Positions 1 through 8,481 of a DNA stretch of 64,000 bases are shown here, one piece after another. A program made the position numbers and the translations under genes. Source of the DNA: Bdellovibrio sp. UBA4095 (GTDB lineage Bacteria > Bdellovibrionota > Bdellovibrionia > Bdellovibrionales > Bdellovibrionaceae); NCBI GenBank assembly GCA_002381805.1, contig DFXZ01000004.1:1138871-1202870 (forward strand). The letters are read 5' to 3'. The stretch's first letter is position 1; each line of letters opens with the position of its first letter. The notes beneath the pieces were generated by a model. The model was not told where the DNA came from. It did not search any database and saw only the letters and a list, made by a program, of their open reading frames with translations.

Positions 1-296
1 TCGCCGAAAGCTTCGAGCGCATCCATCGTTCGAACCTAATAGGCATGGGCGTCCTGCCACTGCAATTCCCGCAAGGCATGAGCCGAAAAACGTTGGGCCT
101 CGACGGCACCGAAGAAATCAGCATCAGCGGCATCGAAGCCGGCATGAAGCCCAAACAAGAGCTGACTCTAATGATCAAACGCCACAACGGCCAAACCGAC
201 CAAGTAAAACTCCACTCCCGAATCGATACCATCGTGGAGCTCGAGTACTACAAGAATGGCGGGATTTTGCATTACGTCTTGAGGAAGTTGGTTTAG
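1..296 (+). CDS. acnA: Aconitate hydratase, C-terminal fragment
   Basis: This is the last 97 or so residues of a protein whose start lies outside the window; codons read from base 3. The stretch SFERIHRSNLIGMGVLPLQF and the following segment (GLDGTEEISI, then HSRIDTIVELEYYKNGGIL) match the C-terminal swivel domain of the monomeric aconitase A/IRP family, which isomerises citrate to isocitrate in the TCA cycle using a 4Fe-4S cluster. The cluster cysteines are in the missing part, so only the family is supported here. It ends in a TAG directly ahead of a hairpin that looks like its terminator. AcnA is more likely than AcnB because AcnB has its swivel domain at the other end. Confidence 0.93.
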   Translation, partial: AESFERIHRSNLIGMGVLPLQFPQGMSRKTLGLDGTEEISISGIEAGMKPKQELTLMIKRHNGQTDQVKLHSRIDTIVELEYYKNGGILHYVLRKLV

Positions 297-337
297 AGAT
301 CTGTTTTAAAAATTGAGTTTTCAAATAGAAATCTTAA

Positions 338-380
338 AAAGGGTCCCAGCTTTAGTTGAAGTCGGGACCCTTTCGTTTTT
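338..380 (+). terminator. Rho-independent terminator of acnA
   Basis: A 10-bp perfect inverted repeat, AAAGGGTCCC (338-347) and GGGACCCTTT (364-373), with a 16-base loop, is followed by the T-rich tail CGTTTTT. It lies about 40 bases after the aconitase stop. Confidence 0.8.
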
Positions 381-897
381 ACGGTTCCCATATTCTGTAT
401 TGATGATCCTTCGTTTTTGATCCAGCGGGGTCTAGTTCCATCTTCAAGTTTATCCGAAGCGATAAAAATAGAAAGTGGCCTCATGGCGGTCACTGTGTTG
501 AGACTCCTTTTGTTGGAGATTGTCTTAAGCTGGGTCTTCTATTTCTACAGCAGGAGAAAAGCTGAGAAGTAAAAGCATAAAAAAATTTGTTTGCGCAAGT
601 CCTGTCGGCATCTGACCTCGGCGCCGAAGGTAGTGGTGCGTTGTTGGAAATTACAATTAATTCCGCAGTAAATTTTTTCTTGATCAGGTATTTACGCAGG
701 AAATCTTTTTTAGTGTTCTTCGTTGCGACCATTCTTAATCAGTATTTTAGCAGCGCGGTTAGGTGTGCAGGCGCTGTTTCTTTGCATCTGCACGATCGGG
801 TGTAGGTCGAAAATACAAATGGTACTGCAAGGATAAGAGCGCGAAAAAATGTCTTTAAAAAAGTGATGGTATAACCTTTTTCGGAGGGATCACCCCG
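381..897. other. 517-bp stretch without a convincing gene
   Basis: Short open frames exist on both strands (for example 490-732 minus and 587-805 plus) but none has a good ribosome-binding site or a recognisable protein. Bases 618-642, read on the minus strand, match bases 1594-1618 of the HNH endonuclease gene at 22 of 25 positions, and a further short match (GGTC...ATGCC) follows after a gap. The region may therefore hold a decayed, inverted piece of a related endonuclease gene. A weak -10-like TATAAC lies at about 869. Confidence 0.4.
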
Positions 898-1892
898 ATG
901 AAGATTGATATGAATATCACCAGGCTTCCTGATGCGTTGTTATTGGATCAAGCCGATTTTTTAGTTCAGCAGGAGCGAGAAACCACCGTCATGATTTTGC
1001 GGCATCTTCGGGAGATCGAGGTTCGCAGACTTTATGTCGAACTTGGCTATTCCTCTATGCACAAGTATTGCATTCAGAAATTAAGATATTCGGAAGGGCA
1101 AGCATACAGACGTTTGACTTCGGCCCGGTTGATGACTGAGCTTCCTGAAATTGAACCGCAGATACAGGCTGGAGATTTGAACCTAACGAACTTGTCTAAA
1201 ATCCAAAGTTTTGTTCGTTCGGAAAAAGCGGCGAATTGCGAGTTGGACAAAAAGGAAAAGCTCGAGTTGATCGCTAGTGTAGAGAATAAATCCACGCGCG
1301 AAGTGGAGCATGAGCTTGTAAAGAAATCCCATCAGCCTTTGCTGATGGCTGAAAAGTTCAAAATGACCGGGCAAGTGCTTTCCCAAGTCTTGTCTGAGTC
1401 TTCGCAGTCAGGGTTTAATTATCAGCAATTCCAAACTTTGCTGAATCCTGAACAGCAGGAACTTCTGCAGGAGTTTAAAAACCTATATGCCCACGAGCTT
1501 AACGACCTGTCGAACCATTCTGTTTTAATATTTCTTTTAGAAAAGGCGGTTCATCATAAAAAGAAGAAATTAGGGCTTCTAAAAAAGAGCGATAACGCAT
1601 CACTGTCTTCGGCGCCGAAAGGGGCAGGTCCAAATGCCACGAAAAGAAAACCTATCAAGATGGCGGTAAAAAGGAACCTCTGGAATCGAGCCGAGGGATG
1701 TTGCGAACATATCGATCCAAAGACAAGTAAGCGATGCCGCGAGAAGTTCGCTTTGAAGGAGATCATGTTCAGCCATTCGCATTAGGAGGAAGCGATGACC
1801 TTGATAATCTTCAGCTACTTTGCAGAGCGCATAACTCACGAGGGGCCATCAAGACTTTTGGAGTTTTTAGAGCGGCTCAGCCTTATATATGA
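898..1892 (+). pseudogene. HNH endonuclease, frameshifted near 1759
   Basis: The open frame from ATG 898 (ribosome site GGAGGG at 883) stops at 1785 after 295 codons, but the family sequence continues in another frame. Reading from 1761 gives DHVQPFALGGSDDLDNLQ and then LLCRAHNSRGAIKTFG, ending at TGA 1890-1892. This is the classic HNH core: DH, P, GG, N, and C-x-x-HN. The upstream frame carries the two cysteines (CCEH and KRC) of the zinc-binding part and the N-terminal helical region typical of this Bdellovibrio-type family. One base appears to be missing between AAG 1756 and GAT 1761. As written, the product lacks its catalytic histidines and asparagine, so it should be inactive, unless the shift is a sequencing error. 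The physiological role of this family is not established. Confidence 0.85.
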
Positions 1893-2035
1893 GAGATGGG
1901 CGGATTTGACCGTGTAAAAGTTTTTTACAAGTCTGTTAAATTACTAAAATGGCGGATAAATCTGTCTAATGCGGTGGGTTTTTCGCTATATTGCTGCTGG
2001 TTTGTTTTCTATTTAAAAGATGGAGTGATCAGAGT

Positions 2036-2845
2036 ATGAAGACTGGAAAATGGTCGTCGCTGGTGGCAGTGTTGCTTGTAGCACAGTCGGCAAGCGCAGT
2101 GAGTATTTGGGGTAAAGTTAAGAACACCTTCAACGATTGTTCTTATTCAGACAGCGAGCGCAGAACTGTTTTAAATTATGAAAAGCAAGTAACGCCTAAA
2201 TTACCAGATCATTACTTTGGAACGTTTTCTCAGAAAGACGTCTATGACAATCCTTGGATGAAGGATTTCCGCTACATCGTCGTCGTGGATCGGGCTGCGA
2301 AAGGTCCGACGGCTCAGACAATGACAGTCTATCAGTATGGTGCTTTCCTTTATAAAACAAAAGTATCGACTGGCCGCGAGAGCTTTGAGCTGCGTCGTAA
2401 GAGCAAAGTTTGCTCGGGAGCTCCGATGAATTCTTATTGGTCGAACACACCGACGGGATTTTATACTCCTAAGTTCCTTTCAAAAGACCACAGATCAGGT
2501 TCTTGGGATGCTTCTATGCCAGAGGCTATCTTTTATGATGTCGATAATGGATTGGCGCTTCATGCAGCCGGACGGTCGTATATCAAGTATTTGGGCAATC
2601 GTGCCTCTGGGGGTTGTACTCGTCAGCATCCTGAAGCGGCAGAACAGTTGTTCGAACGTGTGAAAGCAACTTCTGGCGCAACAGTTCCAGAAGTGAATGT
2701 CAACGGTACGCCTGTTCTTGATGAAAATGGCCAGGTAAAATACAGCAACAGACAATACTGGACAAGCAAAACAAGAAAAGTGACTCAGTTCACAACTTTC
2801 AGTGCTTTGATTATTGTTCAGGATAGCTCTGGAGAATATCAGTAA
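2036..2845 (+). CDS. Exported L,D-transpeptidase (YkuD family)
   Basis: A 269-residue protein with an N-terminal signal peptide (cleavage probably after SASA) and a C-terminal YkuD-type catalytic domain. The catalytic motif is visible as ASGGCTRQH with Cys194, preceded by a conserved His (LALHAAG). The family cross-links peptidoglycan by 3-3 bonds, attaches or exchanges amino acids on stem peptides, or anchors proteins; in predatory Bdellovibrio several such enzymes modify self and prey wall. The ATG at 2036 is chosen over upstream in-frame starts because GGAG at 2022 is well placed and the signal peptide begins there. It is monocistronic, followed by a hairpin at 2973. Substrate (self or prey wall) cannot be told from sequence. 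Confidence 0.88.
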   Translation: MKTGKWSSLVAVLLVAQSASAVSIWGKVKNTFNDCSYSDSERRTVLNYEKQVTPKLPDHYFGTFSQKDVYDNPWMKDFRYIVVVDRAAKGPTAQTMTVYQYGAFLYKTKVSTGRESFELRRKSKVCSGAPMNSYWSNTPTGFYTPKFLSKDHRSGSWDASMPEAIFYDVDNGLALHAAGRSYIKYLGNRASGGCTRQHPEAAEQLFERVKATSGATVPEVNVNGTPVLDENGQVKYSNRQYWTSKTRKVTQFTTFSALIIVQDSSGEYQ

Positions 2846-2972
2846 GAGAAGTATTTGGGAACCGTCTCCATCTTCGGGAGATAGTCTGGCAGATTGACTG
2901 ATTGCCAATCAAATAGACGGCTAAGCCAGTTAATCAACCAGATAGATAGATTTAAATTTTTCAATTCCAAAA

Positions 2973-3004
2973 AAAAGCTAAGCCATCACGGCTTAGCTTT
3001 TTTT
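2973..3004. terminator. Bidirectional-type terminator hairpin
   Basis: Twelve-base arms AAAAGCTAAGCC (2973-2984) and GGCTTAGCTTTT (2990-3001) flank a 5-base loop and run into further T. The A-run on the 5' side would make it work on either strand, but only the plus-strand transpeptidase gene feeds it. Confidence 0.85.
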
Positions 3005-3178
3005 ATGCTCAATAAATTTTTTCTCTTGAAAACTAAATACTATTTATCGTAGTCTCAGAAGGCCCTAGCGGCATAGAGGCCTTCTGCAGCCCATGCAGAG
3101 ATCGCGGAGCTGATTTTATTCTAAGTTATTCAGCTTAATTCATGACCCAAAAATTAAAACCTCGCTGATGAGAAATGC

Positions 3179-3236
3179 ATTCTCGTTTGCGAGAATTTTG
3201 CTTCATTCCCGAGAATTATTATAAACATATTCTTGG
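3179..3236. promoter_or_regulatory. Candidate operator boxes of the XRE regulator
   Basis: ATTCTCG (3179-3185) and CGAGAAT (3190-3196) form an 18-bp dyad with a TTTG spacer. A third copy CGAGAAT is at 3210-3216 and a near copy ATTCTTG at 3230-3236 makes a second, looser dyad. They sit 20-77 bases before the start of a helix-turn-helix gene, the usual place for autoregulation. Binding is inferred, not shown. Confidence 0.5.
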
Positions 3237-3255
3237 TTTTGTCGAAAGGTCCTCT

Positions 3256-3540
3256 ATGAGCTTGAGTAAAAACCTACGCAGCCTCCTCAACGAAAAAAAC
3301 CTGACTGTGGCGCAGCTCGCACGACAATCTGGGGTTCCTGCAAAGACGATCTATCATTGGCTGAATGGACAGCAACCCAGGAAGGTCGACCATCTTTTTA
3401 AAATTTGTGATGTCTTAGCAATCAGTCTTGATGAGCTTTATGGGCGAGAAGCGCAAAAAAAGACAGATACTCTACCGGCAGATCTTTTCGCCGGGGTATA
3501 CGAAGTGTTTCTGCGACCAGCCTCAAAGAAGAGAGGTTAG
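3256..3540 (+). CDS. XRE-family helix-turn-helix regulator
   Basis: A 94-residue DNA-binding protein. Residues 5-65 form a Cro/C1-type helix-turn-helix: LTVAQLARQSGVPAKTIYHW is the turn region and the tail SLDELYG closes the domain. About 30 residues follow with no recognised domain. The ATG at 3256 is preferred over 3175 because AAAGG lies 7 bases upstream and the domain starts immediately. It probably represses its own transcript through the CGAGAAT boxes upstream. The stop codon directly abuts the TTG start of the next gene, so the two are cotranscribed and likely coupled. Target genes beyond its own operon are unknown. Confidence 0.85.
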   Translation: MSLSKNLRSLLNEKNLTVAQLARQSGVPAKTIYHWLNGQQPRKVDHLFKICDVLAISLDELYGREAQKKTDTLPADLFAGVYEVFLRPASKKRG

Positions 3541-4068
3541 TTGAAAACAATAGCAATGAAAGTCTTTTCGTCGCTTTGCTTTTTGGCTCTTGCCTTCTTG
3601 GTGGTGTATGAGCTTATCGAGCCATCCGGATTCTTTTCGAGATGGACCAGGGGAACCTATTTAAAAGACTTTAAAATCGAACTTGCAGAGTTGCTTTCTC
3701 AAAACTCCATCTGTACGCGAACTTTGCGAGACCACTCGGGGAATGCAATTGTGCTCTCTCGAGAAAGAGTACAATTGTCCAGTTCCGAAACTTTCAGGCT
3801 TCGAAATCTCATTGATCAAAAGTTTCAAGAGTATCAGGTTGAATTGAGCTCGGCCTGGTTAATGTATAAACCTGATAATAGACTTCCTAAACCAAGATTG
3901 CGGTACATGAGCCATTCTGGATACCTTTTTTTGGAAGGGACATATGGAGGTTCAAGGGATCTGAAGTTTTCCCTCAAGATACCTCTCGAGTTGACCACCG
4001 GCCCTTGGGAGGCGAAGTCTATCCTTGACTGCTCTGCAGCGAAGGCAGATGTTCCCTGGCAGAAGTGA
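3541..4068 (+). CDS. Hypothetical membrane-anchored protein
   Basis: A 175-residue protein that I do not recognise. It starts with one hydrophobic segment (residues about 6-24), most simply an uncleaved inner-membrane anchor, followed by a periplasmic domain with two cysteines (SICTRT near 60 and LDCSA near 165) that could form a disulphide. TTG 3541 is preferred because GAGAGGT lies just before it; ATG 3556 has no ribosome site. It follows the XRE gene without a gap, which suggests the regulator controls it. An unusual 32-bp palindrome lies inside the gene at 3746-3777. Confidence 0.6.
   Translation: MKTIAMKVFSSLCFLALAFLVVYELIEPSGFFSRWTRGTYLKDFKIELAELLSQNSICTRTLRDHSGNAIVLSRERVQLSSSETFRLRNLIDQKFQEYQVELSSAWLMYKPDNRLPKPRLRYMSHSGYLFLEGTYGGSRDLKFSLKIPLELTTGPWEAKSILDCSAAKADVPWQK
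3746..3777. repeat. 32-bp imperfect palindrome inside a gene
   Basis: CAATTG at both ends and pairing through GTGCTCT / AGAGTAC make 13 of 16 base pairs, around a CTCGAGA centre. As RNA it would be a strong hairpin; as DNA its centre resembles the CGAGAAT boxes upstream of the neighbouring XRE gene. Confidence 0.55.
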
Positions 4069-4162
4069 TGGCATTATCAATCGGTTTGCATTTAGGCCCA
4101 ATGCTGCTCGGGGTAATTGGATTCTCGTTGAAATCGCGAGCTGGAAAGGGCACGACAAAGAA

Positions 4163-5311
4163 ATGCGACTATTGATTTCCTTTTTATTTCTTTTGACCTT
4201 TGGTTCCGCCGCGTCTGCAGGCTGGGATCTTAATGATGTCTCTTATCTTATGCCACTTCCGGCTGATATTCAGGATAACAACCTTTTAAAAATAGATACT
4301 TCCGGCAAGGGTGGTCCTTTGCTTCCCGAGCATTTGGTCAACAAGATACCGGTCCTTTCATTCCAACAGGATCGAGCAGAATCCAATCGTTTGATGCGGG
4401 CTCTGGCTGTGCGAATCGATCCGTGTTTTCCGCTGCCGACACCGCAATCATGTCAGGCCCAGATTCGCTTAGTATGGCAGCCCTTGGAGCTGAGTCCGCG
4501 TGGGCAGGTACAAACCATCGATGCAGCTTTGCACAGTTTTTACGTCTTAACCGAAGGCGAGTTCAAAAGCCTGCTTGGTGATCTGCAGGAATGGAAAAAG
4601 AAAAACCCTGTAAATACTCGTGGGCTTCCATTGCAAGTTCATCCTGCTTGGCGCGAAGGAGCGGACTCTCCATCACTCGTCGAATTTTTGTCCGTCATTA
4701 AGAAGTATATCGGACAAGCGAACCTCACGCGTATCACCGCAATGGTCCTGCGAGGCAACGCCGATATGTGGGCTTTTGCTGGGTTTGAGGTCCGTGAAAA
4801 TAGCGTCGTGATGTTTCCAGTAGCTCGCTTGGGTGATCGTCTTTCTCAGGCGTTCGTCAATTTAGCAGTTCCGGCAGATCATTTCGCAGGAGGCGGGATT
4901 TCGCCGCAGCCTAAGGGGGCCGATACTTTGAACAAAATTACCGCCGAATCTATTTTAGTAGAAACAGGCGAAGAAGAGACTGTGATCTCGGAAGCGCAGG
5001 CGGCTTACCGAGCTGAAAATCCACATCGCTTCACCCCTGAGAGTATGGACTGCGTTAGCTGCCATGTGGCTCGGCCTGCACTTCAGTGGGTTTTGAATAA
5101 AAGACCTGAGCTTAAAGTGGACCAAATCTGGAATGATGAGGTCTATCGAAATGCAAAATATGATTTGGATAATGTGAGTCCGCAGTTTTGGAGTACTCAG
5201 AATATTCGCGCTTTTGGGTATTTTGGGAAAGACATCGCTATCAGTCAGCGCGTGATTAACGAGTCCGCCGAAGTGGCGGACCTTGTTCGAGCATTTGTTT
5301 CTGTAAAATAA
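4163..5311 (+). CDS. Exported haem-c-binding protein
   Basis: A 382-residue protein with a clear signal peptide (MRLLISFLFLLTFGSAASA). A single haem-c attachment motif CVSCH is at residues 297-301 in the C-terminal third. The preceding 250 residues match no family I can name; they contain a Cys pair (DPCFPLPTPQSC) that may be a disulphide. The motif and export signal suggest a periplasmic or outer-membrane electron-transfer or redox-sensing protein; a partner is not evident nearby. ATG 4163 is chosen because the signal peptide starts there; the frame is open upstream to 4025 but that part overlaps the previous gene. It ends 4 bases from the convergent peptidase gene. Confidence 0.72.
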   Translation: MRLLISFLFLLTFGSAASAGWDLNDVSYLMPLPADIQDNNLLKIDTSGKGGPLLPEHLVNKIPVLSFQQDRAESNRLMRALAVRIDPCFPLPTPQSCQAQIRLVWQPLELSPRGQVQTIDAALHSFYVLTEGEFKSLLGDLQEWKKKNPVNTRGLPLQVHPAWREGADSPSLVEFLSVIKKYIGQANLTRITAMVLRGNADMWAFAGFEVRENSVVMFPVARLGDRLSQAFVNLAVPADHFAGGGISPQPKGADTLNKITAESILVETGEEETVISEAQAAYRAENPHRFTPESMDCVSCHVARPALQWVLNKRPELKVDQIWNDEVYRNAKYDLDNVSPQFWSTQNIRAFGYFGKDIAISQRVINESAEVADLVRAFVSVK

Positions 5312-5315
5312 TTGC

Positions 5316-7403
5316 TTACTTATTTATCAGCAGAATGAAAGCGTACTCGGTTGCCGTGTCTTTCAGCTTATCGAAGCGACCTGACGAGCCACCATGTCCT
5401 GCTTCCATGTCCGTTTTCAACAAAATAACAGAGTCAGCCGTATTATACTCGCGCAGCTTGGCGACCCACTTCGCTGGCTCCCAGTACTGTACCTGCGAGT
5501 CATGCAGACCTGTTGTTGCCAGAATATTCGGATAAGCTTGGCGTTTAATATTGTCATAAGGGGAGTATGATTTAATGTAATCATACGCAGCTTTTTCATT
5601 CGGGTTGCCCCACTGATCGTATTCAGATGTCGTCAACGGAATGCTTGAGTCCAACATCGTCGTTATGACATCAACAAATGCCACCTGGGAAACAATTCCG
5701 CGATAAAGATCCGGGCGCAGATTCACGATAGCTCCCATCAAAAGTCCTCCGGCGCTTCCGCCCATAGCGAAAACTTTTTTGGGATCTGCCAGCTTGTTTT
5801 GGATAAGCCCTTCGGTGCAGTCGATGAAGTCATAGAATGAGTTCATTTTATGCATGGTTCGGCCATTATCATACCATTCCCGACCCATTTCCGAGCCGCC
5901 ACGAATGTGCGCGATCGCATAGACAAAGTCACGATCGACAAGACTGAAAACATCAGAGTCAAACCACGGCTCCATATTTGCGCCGTAGGATCCGTAGCCA
6001 TAAATTAACATGGGAGCTTTGCCATCGGCCTTGTGATCTTTCTTCATCAAAAGTGAAACTGGTACTTGGGCGCCATCGCGCGCTTTGATAAATATCCTTT
6101 CGGCTTTGTACAGTTCTGGATTGTAGTTGGGAACTTCTTGCGTTTTTACCAGTGTCTGAGCTTTTGTTGTGAAATTGAAATCATAAATAGAAGCTGGGCG
6201 ACGCAATGATTGATAGTTAAAGCGCAGAGTTTCACTGTCGAGTTCGCGGTTGTCGCCGGTGGAAGCCACATAGCTTTCGTCCTGGAATGGCACATAGTAT
6301 GAATTTTGGCCCAGATAGTTAGTGATTTCAATTTGCGTAAGTCCATTCTTTCTTTGATCTAAGACAAGATGGTTTTTAAATAACGTCATACCTTGAAGAT
6401 AGATATCTGGTCGGTGAGGAATCACCTCTTTCCAGCCTTTACGATCCGTTTGAGTGAACTCAGCACTCATGACTTTGAAGTTGTTGGCCTGATGGTTAGT
6501 CAAGATGTAGAACTTTTGGCCGTTGTCTTCGACAGAGTACTCATGACCTCGTTCGCGTGGCGCAAAGAGTTTAAAGTTTTCTTGAGGCTTATCTGCTGGC
6601 AAATATCGAACCTCTGTCGTCAGAGTGCTTGATGAGCCTAAATAGATGAACTTCTCTGAAATGGGCTGATAGACATAAACTGAGAAGGTGTCGTCCTCTT
6701 CAAAATACACAAGATCAGTTTTTTGAGTTTTCAGATTGTAGCGAAATATCTTTTCGCTTCGAAGAGTCTGGGGATTCTGCTGAGCATAGAAAACAGTTTC
6801 GTTATCCTGGGCCCAGACCAAATTACCAGTGATGTTCTCGATTTTATTGGGCAATAGTTTACCGCTCTTAAGGTCTTTAAAATAAACGGTAAAGAAACGT
6901 CTGCCGACCGTATCGACAGCATAGGCCATGATCTGATGGTTGGGGCTCATCTTGGGTGGTGAAGTCTGGTAGAAGCTGTGGCCCTTTGCAAGCTCTGGGA
7001 CATTTAAGAGAATTTCTTCCGGAGCAGTTAGAGAGCCTTTTCTTCTGAAATAAATGGGGTACTGCTGACCGACTTCGTACTTGGCAGAATAGTAGAATTC
7101 GCCATCTTTCACGGGTGCAAAGGATTCGTCTTCTTTAATTCGTGACTTCAGTTCGTTGAATATTTCACCTTCAAGATCGCCCGCTTTGCTAAGAACCGAT
7201 TGCGTATAAGAGTTTTCAGCATTCAAATGAGCAATCACTTGAGGGTTCTCTCGATTGTTCATCCAAAAGTAGTCATCGGTTCTGACGTCCCCGTGCATTT
7301 CAAGTTTCTGAGGTTTTTTTTCAGCGCGAGGATAGTCTTGGGGAAGCTTGTGCATACAGGAAACTCCTATGAGACAAATCAGGGGTGTTAAAATGAATTT
7401 CAT
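5316..7403 (-). CDS. ptrB: Lipoprotein-type oligopeptidase B (S9A prolyl oligopeptidase family)
   Basis: A 695-residue serine peptidase. The N-terminal beta-propeller (about residues 50-420) carries the family signature DDYFWMNN, and the alpha/beta-hydrolase domain carries the triad: Ser550 in GGSAGG, Asp635 in GLHDSQV, His670 in AGHGGSS. Oligopeptidase B cuts short peptides after Arg/Lys; prolyl specificity cannot be excluded. Unlike the usual cytoplasmic enzyme it begins with a lipoprotein signal, LIGVSC, with Cys16 as the acylation site, so it probably acts at the envelope, where a predator could use it on prey peptides. ATG 7403 is chosen because the lipobox follows; the frame runs open to 7484 without a lipobox-compatible start. 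It follows the NmrA-like gene by 77 bases. Confidence 0.88.
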   Translation of the reverse strand: MKFILTPLICLIGVSCMHKLPQDYPRAEKKPQKLEMHGDVRTDDYFWMNNRENPQVIAHLNAENSYTQSVLSKAGDLEGEIFNELKSRIKEDESFAPVKDGEFYYSAKYEVGQQYPIYFRRKGSLTAPEEILLNVPELAKGHSFYQTSPPKMSPNHQIMAYAVDTVGRRFFTVYFKDLKSGKLLPNKIENITGNLVWAQDNETVFYAQQNPQTLRSEKIFRYNLKTQKTDLVYFEEDDTFSVYVYQPISEKFIYLGSSSTLTTEVRYLPADKPQENFKLFAPRERGHEYSVEDNGQKFYILTNHQANNFKVMSAEFTQTDRKGWKEVIPHRPDIYLQGMTLFKNHLVLDQRKNGLTQIEITNYLGQNSYYVPFQDESYVASTGDNRELDSETLRFNYQSLRRPASIYDFNFTTKAQTLVKTQEVPNYNPELYKAERIFIKARDGAQVPVSLLMKKDHKADGKAPMLIYGYGSYGANMEPWFDSDVFSLVDRDFVYAIAHIRGGSEMGREWYDNGRTMHKMNSFYDFIDCTEGLIQNKLADPKKVFAMGGSAGGLLMGAIVNLRPDLYRGIVSQVAFVDVITTMLDSSIPLTTSEYDQWGNPNEKAAYDYIKSYSPYDNIKRQAYPNILATTGLHDSQVQYWEPAKWVAKLREYNTADSVILLKTDMEAGHGGSSGRFDKLKDTATEYAFILLINK

Positions 7404-7480
7404 ATGCCAAACGCTAGCATAGAGATATCTGTAAAACAAATGAACTTCCGATCGCGAACCTCTTTGCGGCAGGAAGAGCC

Positions 7481-8419
7481 TCATAAAGGTCTGGCTTCTC
7501 GAGCGATGAAAGAAGAGGGGCGTTGTAAGCGATGAACGGCATCTTCATAGGCCCTGCGGAAATAATTCTCGGAATAGCTTTCGATAGAAGTCGCAGTTGT
7601 GTTGTGAGGGTCTCGTTTCACAGAAAAGCGGAGAGTACCATTTGCGATAGCATCATTCAGTTCCATATAAGCTTCTGCCCAGTCTTCAGTCATACCGCTG
7701 CCGATAAGATAATTCCTGAGTTCATGGCGGGGGATTTCGACATATTCTAGATCAGGTTTGCCGATAGCTTTCCCTATAGCGGCGACTGCTTCTGGATAAG
7801 TGACGTCTCTTTCACCCAGAAGGTGCTCGATAGAATGATCTTTAAATGTGGGATGCATTAAAAGATAGGCTGCTCGAGCGGCAATATCTCTGGTTGCTAT
7901 CATAGGAACTTTCACATGCGGAGGAATGACTCCAAATACCTTGTTCATGGAGATAATGGTTTGAATATGCTCCTGCAAGTTTTCCATAAAAACAGTCGGA
8001 CGAAGGTGAACGATGTCAGCTTTGGAAAGCTCGCCCAGGCGCTCTTCTTGATCGTGAAGACCAAGGATAGGTCCTGTGCCTGATTCAAAGTCAGCTCCCA
8101 CGCTGCTTAAATTGACGATCTTGTGCAGGTGCGATTCTTCGATAGCCTCTGCAATAGCTTCGCCCAATTTATTCTGAAAAAATCGAACGTCTTCAGCTTT
8201 AGTATTTGACGGGATCATGACAAATCCGGCAATGCAACCGCGCATAGCTTGGATCAAATCAGAAACATTGTTGGCATCACCCTGGAAGAGCTCGGCACCG
8301 CGCAGTGGTTTCTTGTCACCAAAGTGTCGTGCGAAACATCGGACCTGTCTGCCATGAGCCAAAAGATGGGAGACGATTTTTGAACCAACTTTACCGGTGG
8401 CACCCATAACGAAAAACAT
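7481..8419 (-). CDS. NmrA-like NAD(P)-binding oxidoreductase
   Basis: A 312-residue atypical short-chain dehydrogenase. It opens with MFFVMGATGKVGSKIV, the glycine-rich dinucleotide-binding loop of the NmrA/NAD(P)H:quinone reductase group, and RCFAR after the second strand is an NADPH-type basic pair. The NLSSVG strand corresponds to the family's active-site strand, but no YxxxK is present. Such proteins reduce quinones or sense the NADP(H) ratio. ATG 8419 is fixed by a GGAGGT 5 bases upstream; ATG 8431 and 8437 lie inside or before that site. It sits between recN and the peptidase gene in a minus-strand series and may be cotranscribed. Substrate unknown. Confidence 0.83.
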   Translation of the reverse strand: MFFVMGATGKVGSKIVSHLLAHGRQVRCFARHFGDKKPLRGAELFQGDANNVSDLIQAMRGCIAGFVMIPSNTKAEDVRFFQNKLGEAIAEAIEESHLHKIVNLSSVGADFESGTGPILGLHDQEERLGELSKADIVHLRPTVFMENLQEHIQTIISMNKVFGVIPPHVKVPMIATRDIAARAAYLLMHPTFKDHSIEHLLGERDVTYPEAVAAIGKAIGKPDLEYVEIPRHELRNYLIGSGMTEDWAEAYMELNDAIANGTLRFSVKRDPHNTTATSIESYSENYFRRAYEDAVHRLQRPSSFIAREARPL

Positions 8420-8481
8420 AAAGACCTCCATCCGCAATGATAGCGAGTGGAGGTCGCAGATTTTACTTACACTTTTTTAAA

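Larger units (their letters stand above)
2846..3255. other. 410-bp intergenic region with three inverted repeats
   Basis: Besides the terminator at 2973 there is a 9-bp inverted repeat CAGAAGGCC (3056-3064) / GGCCTTCTG (3078-3086) of unknown role, not followed by T residues, and a cluster of CGAGAAT-type boxes just upstream of the XRE gene (separate entry). No RNA gene or protein gene is recognised. Confidence 0.6.

Noticed and set aside
490..805. Two overlapping short frames in the first intergenic region
   Set aside because: No ribosome site and no recognisable protein; the minus-strand one contains only a short remnant similar to the HNH gene.
3056..3086. 9-bp inverted repeat considered as a second terminator
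   Set aside because: No T-run on either strand and a strong terminator already lies upstream at 2973.
4025..4162. Longer N-terminus for the haem-c protein
   Set aside because: The signal peptide starts at ATG 4163, and the extension would overlap the preceding gene with a non-secretory sequence.
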